Below, in pieces: positions 15,644-24,879 of a stretch of DNA of 39,910 bases. Within the stretch, counting starts at the first letter, position 1; each line of letters starts with the position of its first letter. Position numbers and translations under genes: made by a program. Source of the DNA: an uncultured Dorea sp. (GTDB lineage Bacteria > Bacillota > Clostridia > Lachnospirales > Lachnospiraceae); assembly GCA_910577685.1 (NCBI GenBank), contig CAJTOH010000034.1:450-40359 (forward strand), in the 5' to 3' direction. The notes beneath the pieces were generated by a model that saw only the letters and a program-made list of their open reading frames with translations, did not search any database and had not been told where the DNA came from.

Positions 15644-17377
15644 ATGGAACACCGTGAAAGATATGAAGGATGGCTGAACGATCCATACTTTGATGAGGCT
15701 ACGAAGGAAGAATTAAGAAGCATTGCAGAGGACGACAATGAGATCAAGGAACGTTTTTATAAGGATCTTGAATTCGGTACGGCGGGTCTGCGGGGAATCA
15801 TCGGAGCAGGGACGAACCGTATGAACATCTATACGGTCAGAAAGGCGACGCAGGGGCTTGCAAATTACATAATCAGCAAAGAGGGACAGAAGAAGGGCGT
15901 AGCGATTGCGTATGACTCCCGACGGATGTCTCCGGAATTCGCAGACGAGGCGGCGCTTTGTCTTTGTGCAAACGGGATTAAGGCGTACGTGTTCGAGTCT
16001 CTGCGCCCGACGCCTGAGTTGTCCTACGCAGTGCGTTCGCTTGGATGCATCGCCGGGATCAACATTACGGCAAGCCATAATCCGCCGGAGTACAACGGGT
16101 ATAAGGTCTACTGGGAGGACGGCGCTCAGATCACGCCGCCCCACGATAAAGGTATTATGGATGAAGTGAAGGCTGTTGCGGATTACAATACGGTCAAGAC
16201 CATGGGGCTTGAGGAAGCAAAGGCCGCGGGTATGTATGAGGTGATCGGCGCGTCAGTGGACGACGGTTATATTGCGGAGCTTAAGAAGCAGGTGCTTCAT
16301 CAGGATTCCATTGACGCGGTAGGGAAGGAACTCAAGATTGTATACAGCCCGCTTCATGGAACCGGGAACCTTCCGGCAAGGCGCATCTTGAAGGAACTTG
16401 GTTTTGAGAATGTTTATGTAGTAAAAGAGCAGGAATTGCCGGACGGCGAATTCCCGACGGTATCTTATCCGAATCCGGAGGCGAAGGAGGCCTTTGAACT
16501 GGGACTTAAGCTTGCAGAGGAAGTCGATGCGGATCTTGTGCTTGCGACGGATCCGGACGCGGATCGTCTCGGCGTGTATGTGAAGGATGCGAAGTCAGGA
16601 GAGTATAAGGTTCTGACCGGCAATATGTCCGGCTGTCTCCTTGCAGACTACGAAATCGGACAGCGCAAGGCTTTGAAGGGACTTCCGGAGGACGGTTATC
16701 TGATCAAGACGATCGTAACCTCCAATCTGGCGGATGCGATTGCAAAGGGCTACGGAATCGGACTGATCGAAGTACTGACCGGATTTAAGTTCATCGGGCA
16801 GCAGATCCTTGGTTTCGAGACGACCGGTAAGGGATCCTATTTATTTGGATTCGAGGAGAGCTACGGATGTCTGATCGGAACCCATGCAAGGGACAAGGAT
16901 GCGATCGTTGCGACGATGGCGCTGTGCGAGGCGGCGGCATACTATAAGACCCAAGGCAAGACGCTGTGGGATGCGATGGTGGACATGTATGATAAGTACG
17001 GTTATTATAAGGATGATATTCAGTCCATTACTTTAAAGGGAATCGAAGGGCTGCAGAAGATTCAGGAGATCCTAGAGACGCTGCGTAAGAACCCTCCGGC
17101 AGAGGTTGGCGGATACAAGGTTGTGAAGGCGAGAGATTATCAGGCGGAGACTATCAAGGATATAGCGACAGGGGAAGTGACGGGAACCGGTTTGCCGAAG
17201 TCCAATGTCCTGTACTATGACTTGACCGACGACGCTTGGCTGTGCGTAAGGCCGTCAGGAACAGAGCCGAAGGTGAAGTTCTATTACGGTATTAAAGGAA
17301 GTTCCCTTGCAGACGCAGATGAAAAATCAGAGAAGCTCGGAAAAGAAGTTCTGTCTATGATCGACAAGATGCTTTAG
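15644..17377 (+). CDS. pgcA: Phosphoglucomutase/phosphomannomutase
   Basis: Alpha-D-phosphohexomutase of 577 residues that interconverts glucose 1- and 6-phosphate (and probably mannose phosphates), feeding cell envelope and glycogen precursors; cytoplasmic. It shows the phosphoserine loop TASHNP with Ser 144, the magnesium loop DPDADR (303-308), the sugar-specificity loop region GFEESYG and the phosphate-binding RPSGTEPK near the C-terminus. The length matches the long PgcA group of Firmicutes. The ribosome binding site AGGAGGT is seven bases before the ATG. It stands alone between the cotS-like gene and the hup promoter. Confidence 0.9.
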   Translation: MEHRERYEGWLNDPYFDEATKEELRSIAEDDNEIKERFYKDLEFGTAGLRGIIGAGTNRMNIYTVRKATQGLANYIISKEGQKKGVAIAYDSRRMSPEFADEAALCLCANGIKAYVFESLRPTPELSYAVRSLGCIAGINITASHNPPEYNGYKVYWEDGAQITPPHDKGIMDEVKAVADYNTVKTMGLEEAKAAGMYEVIGASVDDGYIAELKKQVLHQDSIDAVGKELKIVYSPLHGTGNLPARRILKELGFENVYVVKEQELPDGEFPTVSYPNPEAKEAFELGLKLAEEVDADLVLATDPDADRLGVYVKDAKSGEYKVLTGNMSGCLLADYEIGQRKALKGLPEDGYLIKTIVTSNLADAIAKGYGIGLIEVLTGFKFIGQQILGFETTGKGSYLFGFEESYGCLIGTHARDKDAIVATMALCEAAAYYKTQGKTLWDAMVDMYDKYGYYKDDIQSITLKGIEGLQKIQEILETLRKNPPAEVGGYKVVKARDYQAETIKDIATGEVTGTGLPKSNVLYYDLTDDAWLCVRPSGTEPKVKFYYGIKGSSLADADEKSEKLGKEVLSMIDKML

Positions 17378-17433
17378 AATCCCGCAGAACCCGTGAAATA
17401 GCCGAAAATGCGGGCAAAACTCAAGAAATTGCC

Positions 17434-17462
17434 TTGACATTTACCGGGAAAGCAGTTATAAC
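17434..17462 (+). promoter_or_regulatory. Sigma-A promoter of hup
   Basis: TTGACA (17434-17439), 17 bases, TATAAC (17457-17462): near-consensus vegetative promoter about 100 bases before the hup start, which suits a highly expressed gene and leaves a leader of about 95 bases. Confidence 0.8.
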
Positions 17463-17563
17463 TGTATCTATAGGTCTTTATGCGACATTTGTATGGGGAC
17501 CGCATAATAGATAATAGAATAAAATAAGGGATTCTATATGTAAACAAGAGGAGGAAATTATCC

Positions 17564-17839
17564 ATGAACAAGACAGAATTAGTGGCAGCGATCGCCGATC
17601 AGGCAGAATTATCTAAGAAGGATGCTGAAAAAGCTTTAAAAGCTTTTATTGATGTGGTTACAGATGAATTGAAGAAAGAGCACAAGGTTCAGTTAGTTGG
17701 ATTCGGTACTTTTGAAGTGAGCAAGAGAGAGGCGAGAGAGGGAAGGAATCCGCAGACTGGCGAGACGATGAAGATTGAGGCTTGCAAGGCTCCGAAGTTC
17801 AAAGCTGGTAAAGCACTGAAAGACGCTGTCAATGAGTAA
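17564..17839 (+). CDS. hup: HU-family DNA-binding protein
   Basis: A 91-residue histone-like protein that binds and bends DNA as a homodimer. It has the N-terminal helices (NKTELVAAIADQAELSKKDA), the beta-arm with GRNPQTGE, and the C-terminal AGKALKDAVN typical of HU. It has a near-consensus promoter upstream, GAGGAGG before the start, and a terminator downstream, so it is its own transcription unit at the head of the yabOPQ-divIC block. Confidence 0.95.
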   Translation: MNKTELVAAIADQAELSKKDAEKALKAFIDVVTDELKKEHKVQLVGFGTFEVSKREAREGRNPQTGETMKIEACKAPKFKAGKALKDAVNE

Positions 17840-17931
17840 TTCATTTTGTATAGGGAACCGGTGCGGGATGGAGTTGGATTCGGATAAGTAAAAGAAGGGC
17901 TTATTCCGTGACGGATTCTGACATGGGGATT

Positions 17932-17976
17932 AGGATGCCGCGGGGGTCGGGTGCGACCTTCGGGCATCTTTTTTAT
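17932..17976 (+). terminator. Terminator downstream of hup
   Basis: A nested hairpin: outer arms GATGCC and GGCATC, inner arms GGTCG and CGACC, followed by a run of six T. Confidence 0.8.
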
Positions 17977-18051
17977 TTATTGTCCGTACGGACGGGGGTG
18001 TGTCAGGTCTGTTTTAGCGGAACGGAATTATTATAGAAAGGGAGATGAATC

Positions 18052-18291
18052 ATGAGATTAGACAAATTTTTAAAAGTATCGCGTTTGATCAAGCGCCGGA
18101 CTGTGGCGAACGAGGCGTGCGACGCGGGGCGCGTGACCGTCAACGGGCAGGTGGCGAAGGCTTCCGTGAAGGTGAAGGTAGGAGACGTAATCGAGATCCA
18201 GTTCGGCACGAAGACCGTGAAAGTGGAGGTTTTAGACATTCAGGACACGACAAAGAAGGAAGAAGCGAAAGACTTGTTCAAATATTTGTAA
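18052..18291 (+). CDS. rqcP: RqcP/YabO, S4-domain RNA-binding protein
   Basis: A 79-residue single S4 domain protein. RqcP (YabO) assists RqcH in ribosome-associated quality control, stabilising tRNA on the 50S subunit during C-terminal alanine tailing. The S4 fold is clear: MRLDKFLKVSRLIKRRTVAN, then GRVTVNGQ and the VKVGDVIEI strand. Shine-Dalgarno AAAGGGAG stands seven bases before ATG. The position just upstream of yabP, yabQ and divIC is the same as in Bacillus subtilis, which supports orthology. Confidence 0.9.
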   Translation: MRLDKFLKVSRLIKRRTVANEACDAGRVTVNGQVAKASVKVKVGDVIEIQFGTKTVKVEVLDIQDTTKKEEAKDLFKYL

Positions 18292-18340
18292 TATTTAGCG
18301 GCGGCCTTTCATATGATTATTAAGAAAGGTTGTGAAGCGC

Positions 18341-18625
18341 ATGGAAGAAAGAACCATACAGAAAAATCATAAGCTGGTAATCAATAACCGGAAGACCAGT
18401 ATGGTGACCGGGGTGATAGATGTGTTATCCTTTGACCTGAACGAGATTCTTCTGGAGACGGAACAGGGGATGATGATGGTGAAGGGGACGGATCTGCATG
18501 TCAACCGGCTGAGTGTGGAAAAGGGAGAAGTGGATCTCTCGGGAAATATTGACAGTGTCGCCTATTCTGATGTCCAGGCGCACGCAAAGCAGCAGGAGAA
18601 CTTGTTCTCGAAGCTGTTCAGGTGA
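18341..18625 (+). CDS. yabP: Sporulation protein YabP
   Basis: A 94-residue beta-rich protein of the YabP/YqfC family, required for normal sporulation in Bacillus. The family pattern HKLVINNRKTSMVTGVIDVLSFD is visible in its first 35 residues, followed by the ETEQGMMMVKGTDLHV strand pair and VEKGEVDLSG. ATG 18341 is preferred over GTG 18332, which lies too close to AAAGG. It is followed by yabQ after four bases, so the two are coupled. Expression in the mother cell is known for the family; no clear promoter was identified here. Confidence 0.85.
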   Translation: MEERTIQKNHKLVINNRKTSMVTGVIDVLSFDLNEILLETEQGMMMVKGTDLHVNRLSVEKGEVDLSGNIDSVAYSDVQAHAKQQENLFSKLFR

Positions 18626-18629
18626 CGTT

Positions 18630-18983
18630 ATGCCGGGAATCAGGGAGGAAATGATGGTGTTTCTGGCAGCAGTGGTGTCTGGCGCCATCGTCCGGCTTGT
18701 CTATCAGTGTATCCGCTGTTTCCGCCGGATCGTCGGCCATACTCTTGCGGCGATTGGTGCGGAGGATTTGATTTTCTGGCTGGGCTCTGCTGTCTATATG
18801 TTTGTGCAGATTTACCATACAAGCGATGGTAGTATCCGGTGGTATTTTATACTAGGTGTTGCGCTTGGCGTGATTTTGATGTGGGTTTTCCTTAACAGGG
18901 AAGAGAAACTGTTCAAAAAGATTTACGGCAAGGAACAGAAAGATTTGCGTCAGGGGCTTGATAAAAAAGAAGAAAAAAGTTAA
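18630..18983 (+). CDS. yabQ: Sporulation protein YabQ
   Basis: A 117-residue membrane protein with hydrophobic segments around residues 8-26, 40-58 and 72-92 and a lysine-rich tail. YabQ is needed for spore cortex formation. ATG 18630 gives the usual family length; ATG 18654, five bases after GGGAGG, is a possible alternative start. It lies in the conserved order rqcP-yabP-yabQ-divIC. Confidence 0.8.
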   Translation: MPGIREEMMVFLAAVVSGAIVRLVYQCIRCFRRIVGHTLAAIGAEDLIFWLGSAVYMFVQIYHTSDGSIRWYFILGVALGVILMWVFLNREEKLFKKIYGKEQKDLRQGLDKKEEKS

Positions 18984-19046
18984 GATAAGGAAGAATAAGG
19001 GTGAGTATAACGGGCAGGGGTGCCTGTGAATAAGGGTGAAAAGAAT

Positions 19047-19370
19047 ATGGGTAATACGGAGAAGAGACGTCCGAAGAGGCATCGGAAAAGACGTATGCAG
19101 CGTCATAAGAGGAGCGTGCTGGCGGTCAGCGCGGTCGTTCTGCTTTTGTTTGCCGTCGTGTCGGCAAACAGTATATCGCTTAGGGCCAAGGAGAAGGAGT
19201 ATCTGGGTCAGGAGCAGGATCTGGAACAGCAGATTAAGAAAGAGAAAGCGCGCGCGGAAGAGATTGAAGAGCTTCGCGAGTATGTGGGTACGGATCAGTA
19301 TGTGGAGGACGTTGCGCGGGATAAACTGGGATTGGTTCACGAGAACGAGATCATACTGAAAGAAAAATAA
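19047..19370 (+). CDS. divIC: Septum formation initiator DivIC/FtsL-type protein
   Basis: A 107-residue bitopic protein: a very basic cytoplasmic N-terminus (residues 1-22), one membrane segment (23-40) and an extracytoplasmic coiled coil (about 46-75) followed by the conserved tail with QYVEDVARDKLGLV. DivIC works with FtsL and DivIB in septal wall synthesis. ATG 19047 with AAGGGTG upstream is chosen; GTG 19020 is in frame. A terminator follows, and the yabR gene that follows divIC in Bacillus is absent. Confidence 0.85.
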   Translation: MGNTEKRRPKRHRKRRMQRHKRSVLAVSAVVLLLFAVVSANSISLRAKEKEYLGQEQDLEQQIKKEKARAEEIEELREYVGTDQYVEDVARDKLGLVHENEIILKEK

Positions 19371-19382
19371 GAGACAGAGGAT

Positions 19383-19415
19383 AAGCTTTAGGAGATGTTC
19401 CTAAGGCTTTTTATT
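19383..19415 (+). terminator. Terminator downstream of divIC
   Basis: Arms AAGCTTTAGG and CCTAAGGCTT around a seven-base loop, followed by TTTTATTTTTG. Confidence 0.8.
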
Positions 19416-19465
19416 TTTGTTTTTTTGAAAATTATGTCTGAAAACCGCTGAAAGGGGAGCAAATA

Positions 19466-20869
19466 ATGGTGGAAATAAAGGAAAAGACGGCATTTATCAA
19501 TCCATATGTCGTACAGATGGACAAGTTTGCGGATTCATTGGTGCATTTGTCAAAAACATTTCTTACGTTGGAGAATTATAAGGGAACATTTTCAAAAGAA
19601 GAGGTGGAGGAAATGTTCCAAAAGGTTACTGATAAGGTCTGTGAGAATTGTGAGAAGCGCGAGTGGTGCCTTGGGGAGAGCAGGGTGCATACATACCAGA
19701 TGCTATATGAGATTCTCTGCACCGTGGAGGAGTTCGGAGCCGAGCTGAGCGTCGAGCTGAAACGGAGCCTGCAGAAGAGATGCATTAAGGCTCCGAGGTT
19801 TTTGCGGGAGACGCTTGAGACGTTTGAGAATGCAAAGAAGATCATGATGTGGAGCAATAAGATCGTGGAGAACAGGGAAGGCTACGCGCAGCAGCTAAAC
19901 CGTTTTGCGGAGATGATACAGCATACGACCCGCGAGCTGGATGCCGGGATTTTTGAGGACGAGCATCTGGAGAAGAGGATAAAGACGCTGCTTCGCAAGG
20001 GAGGAGCGCGGATGCTGTCGTCAGTATTCTATATGACGGCACAGGGAAAGTATGAGATTCATCTTACCGTGAAGTCTATGAAGGGACATATGATTGCTAC
20101 GAAGGAGCTGGCGTCTCTGGTGGGCTCCTGTACGGGCAGGACTATGACGCCCCAGATGGGAGAACGCCCTCTTGTGGGGGAGGAATACTGTACGGTGGCT
20201 TGTGTGGAAAGCGCCAGATATCATACTCTGCAGGGAGTGGCGAAGATCGGGAAGGGATGCGCGAAGATTTCAGGGGATACCTTTCTCATGACGGACCTGC
20301 CGGGGGGAAAGAAGGGGATTGCCCTGTCGGATGGAATGGGATCCGGGGAAGAGGCTTTTAAAGAGAGCAAGATGGTGGTGGAGATGCTGGAAGAGCTTCT
20401 GGAAGCCGGTTTCCCTGTCACGATGGCGATTCAGCTTATGAATACGGCGTTGGTGATCGCACGGGAGGAGGTGCGGTTTTCCACCATTGACGCCAGCTTA
20501 TTTGATCTGTACAGTGGGACCTGCGAGTTTGTCAAGGCGGGGGCTTCCACTACATTTATCAAGAAGAAGGACGAGGTGGAGACGATTACTTCTACGTCGC
20601 TGCCTGTGGGAGTGATCCGTGAGCTGGAGCTGGAACCGGTGGAGAGGCAGCTTGAGTCGGGAGATTATGTAATTATGGTGACGGACGGGGTGTTGGACGC
20701 ATTGCCGGTAGGGGAGCAGGAGTCGCTTATGCGCAAGTTTATTCAGGATGCGGATATTGTGAACCCGAAAGAGCTGGCGCACCATATCCTGGAGCAGGTA
20801 TTGGAGTGGACGCAGGAGGAGCCTGTGGACGATATGACGGTGCTGGCGATTGGGATGTGGAAATTGTGA
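19466..20869 (+). CDS. spoIIE: SpoIIE-type serine phosphatase without the membrane domain
   Basis: A 467-residue protein whose C-terminal ~220 residues form a PP2C-type (PPM/SpoIIE) phosphatase: KKGIALSDGMGSGEEA with the first metal-binding Asp, VTDGVLDALP, and the final DDMTVLAI. SpoIIE dephosphorylates SpoIIAA to activate sigma-F in the forespore. The N-terminal part carries a cysteine cluster (CENCEKREWC, about residues 64-73) and a helical regulatory region, but no membrane segments, whereas Bacillus SpoIIE has about ten and 827 residues. The upstream terminator shows that nothing was cut off. Synteny (divIC, spoIIE, tilS, hpt, ftsH) supports the identity. Shine-Dalgarno AAAGGGG is eight bases before ATG. 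Confidence 0.85.
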   Translation: MVEIKEKTAFINPYVVQMDKFADSLVHLSKTFLTLENYKGTFSKEEVEEMFQKVTDKVCENCEKREWCLGESRVHTYQMLYEILCTVEEFGAELSVELKRSLQKRCIKAPRFLRETLETFENAKKIMMWSNKIVENREGYAQQLNRFAEMIQHTTRELDAGIFEDEHLEKRIKTLLRKGGARMLSSVFYMTAQGKYEIHLTVKSMKGHMIATKELASLVGSCTGRTMTPQMGERPLVGEEYCTVACVESARYHTLQGVAKIGKGCAKISGDTFLMTDLPGGKKGIALSDGMGSGEEAFKESKMVVEMLEELLEAGFPVTMAIQLMNTALVIAREEVRFSTIDASLFDLYSGTCEFVKAGASTTFIKKKDEVETITSTSLPVGVIRELELEPVERQLESGDYVIMVTDGVLDALPVGEQESLMRKFIQDADIVNPKELAHHILEQVLEWTQEEPVDDMTVLAIGMWKL

Positions 20870-20933
20870 CTTGTTTGGCGGTCGCTTTGAAGGGCCTGTT
20901 AATGGTAAGATTTATTTTTCATATGTAAAATAC

Positions 20934-20962
20934 TTGCTTTTTACGAAAGAGTTATATATATT
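20934..20962 (+). promoter_or_regulatory. Possible promoter of tilS-hpt-ftsH
   Basis: TTGCTT (20934-20939), 17 bases, TATATT (20957-20962). Fair match only. Between it and the start lies an exact tandem duplication of a ten-base unit (20975-20994). Confidence 0.4.
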
Positions 20963-21024
20963 AATTACGATGTTTTCTATAGGATTCTATAGGATATGTA
21001 CGAATTTGTCAGAAGGATAAGTTT

Positions 21025-22512
21025 ATGTATCAACGGGTGAAAGAATATATCCGGCGTTACCATATGCTGGATGGAAGGGATAGGGTAATAGCAGGCGTAT
21101 CGGGAGGTGCAGATTCCATATGCCTTCTTTTCATGCTTATAGAGTTAAGCCGGGAGTCAGGATTTTCGGTATCGGCCGTACATGTACACCATGGACTTAG
21201 GGGGGATGCGGCAGATGCGGACGCGGCGTTTGTAAAGAAACTGTGCGGGGAACAAGGCGTTGAGCTTCGGATTTTTTATGAGGATGTGCGGGGATATGCC
21301 AGGGAAAAGGGGCTGACTCAGGAAGAGGCCGGGCGGAATCTCCGGCGGGAGAATTTTCTCAGGGTGTTGGAGGAGACGGGCGGGACGAAAATTGCGCTTG
21401 CCCACCACCAGAATGATAATGCGGAGACTCTGATCTGGAATCTGTGCCGCGGGTGCGGACTCAGGGGGCTTAAGGGGATCGCTCCTGCCGCCGGGGTGTG
21501 GATTCGTCCGCTTTTATGCCTGAAAAGGGAGGAAATTGAATCATATCTTGAAAATCGGGGAATATCTTATTGTACGGATGAGTCGAATCTGACGGATGAT
21601 TATACGAGAAATCGGATACGCAACCATGTGACGCCTTATCTTGAGCAGCATGTTAATAGCCGCGCAGTCCTCCATATGTCTGAGACGATGGAACAGATGC
21701 GGCTGGTGGGGGAGTTTGTGGAACAGGAGGTTAAGCGTTACGGAGATATGTGTATCCGGTACAGGGACGAAGAGACGGAGGTTTCCGGCAGGGGACGATC
21801 CGGGGCTTTAGTTTCCGGCGCTGTGCTTTATGACGCGAAGTTTCAGCAGGTTCCGGAGGCGCTTCGGGGGTTCGTGCTCCAAGAGATGATCTGCCGAGTG
21901 GCGGGAAGAAGGAAGGATATCGGGAATATTCACATAAAGATACTGGAAGAACTGCTTGTAAAGCAGGTGGGAAGGCAGGTTCAACTGCCGTACGGCGTTT
22001 GTGCTAGGCGTTGTTATGAGGGGATTGAGCTGTTTGTCCTGCCGCCAAGGGAAAGTCCTGGGGAAACGGAGTATGAGCTTTTCGGGGATATGGATGAAGG
22101 GACTTTGCATACCTGCCCTGTTGAGGCCAGAGTATTCCAACGAACAGCAGATATGGTAATATTTCCGGAAAACCCCTACACGAAATGGTTTGATTATGAT
22201 ATAATTAAAAATACTGTTAAAATCAGGCACAGGGAGCCGGGAGATTATATTACGATTGCGAAGGACGGCGGCACCCAGAAGCTGAAACAGTATTTTATTA
22301 ATGAAAAGATACCGGGCAGTTTAAGAGACAAGATATGGCTTGCGGCAGACGGGAAGCATATCATGTGGATTGTCGGGTACAGGCAGAACCAGAAGTATCA
22401 GATTGCAGAGAAGACCAGGAGGATCCTGGAATTGAAATTTTACGGAGGACAAGACGATGGGAGAAAGCGTCAGAGTGATGATTTCAGAAGCGGAGGTTGC
22501 GAAAAGGATTGA
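21025..22512 (+). CDS. tilS: tRNA(Ile)-lysidine synthase
   Basis: A 495-residue ATP-dependent ligase that changes C34 of tRNA-Ile(CAU) to lysidine so that it reads AUA; essential, cytoplasmic. The N-type ATP pyrophosphatase loop SGGADS is at residues 26-31, followed by HHGLRG and LAHHQNDNAETLIWNL, and the C-terminal TilS domain (VKIRHREPGDYI, KLKQYFINEKIP) is complete. The last 56 bases overlap hpt in another frame, giving a non-conserved hydrophilic tail. The promoter is probably just upstream. Confidence 0.9.
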   Translation: MYQRVKEYIRRYHMLDGRDRVIAGVSGGADSICLLFMLIELSRESGFSVSAVHVHHGLRGDAADADAAFVKKLCGEQGVELRIFYEDVRGYAREKGLTQEEAGRNLRRENFLRVLEETGGTKIALAHHQNDNAETLIWNLCRGCGLRGLKGIAPAAGVWIRPLLCLKREEIESYLENRGISYCTDESNLTDDYTRNRIRNHVTPYLEQHVNSRAVLHMSETMEQMRLVGEFVEQEVKRYGDMCIRYRDEETEVSGRGRSGALVSGAVLYDAKFQQVPEALRGFVLQEMICRVAGRRKDIGNIHIKILEELLVKQVGRQVQLPYGVCARRCYEGIELFVLPPRESPGETEYELFGDMDEGTLHTCPVEARVFQRTADMVIFPENPYTKWFDYDIIKNTVKIRHREPGDYITIAKDGGTQKLKQYFINEKIPGSLRDKIWLAADGKHIMWIVGYRQNQKYQIAEKTRRILELKFYGGQDDGRKRQSDDFRSGGCEKD

Positions 22513-22984
22513 GGAAATGGGACGGCAGATCAGCGAGGAATATGCAGGGAAGCAGATACATCTGATCTGTATCCTGAAGGGAGGCGTATTCTTTATGTGC
22601 GAGCTTGCCAAGCGGATCAGCGTTCCTGTGTCCATGGACTTTATGAGCGTGGGCAGTTACGGGGACGGTACGGCGTCAAGCGGCGTGGTCAGGCTTGTGA
22701 AGGATCTGGATGAATCGCTGGAGGGCAAGGATGTGCTTGTGGTGGAGGACATCATTGATTCAGGAAGGACATTGTATTATCTGTTGGATGTTCTTAAGAA
22801 GAGACGGCCGAACAGTATGAGATTATGCACGCTTCTTGATAAGCCGGACAGAAGGGTACGGGATGTCAAGGTGGATTATGTGGGTTTCGAGATACCGGAC
22901 GAGTTCGTTGTGGGCTATGGGCTTGATTATGCCCAAAAATACAGGAATCTGCCATATATCGGGATTGTAGAAGGCGTGGAATAG
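22457..22984 (+). CDS. hpt: Hypoxanthine phosphoribosyltransferase
   Basis: A 175-residue purine salvage enzyme that makes IMP or GMP from hypoxanthine or guanine and PRPP. The PRPP loop VVEDIIDSGRT is at residues 95-105, and CILKGGVFFMCEL and DFMSVGSYGDGT are also typical. ATG 22457 is preceded by GGAGG at 7 bases and lies inside the end of tilS (56-base overlap). The tilS-hpt-ftsH order is conserved in Firmicutes. Confidence 0.92.
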   Translation: MGESVRVMISEAEVAKRIEEMGRQISEEYAGKQIHLICILKGGVFFMCELAKRISVPVSMDFMSVGSYGDGTASSGVVRLVKDLDESLEGKDVLVVEDIIDSGRTLYYLLDVLKKRRPNSMRLCTLLDKPDRRVRDVKVDYVGFEIPDEFVVGYGLDYAQKYRNLPYIGIVEGVE

Positions 22985-23001
22985 AAAGGGGCTTTGAGAC
23001 A

Positions 23002-24840
<1,839 letters not shown>

Positions 24841-24879
24841 TAAACAGAGTATACGAATAATAATTAGGGGGATTACGGC

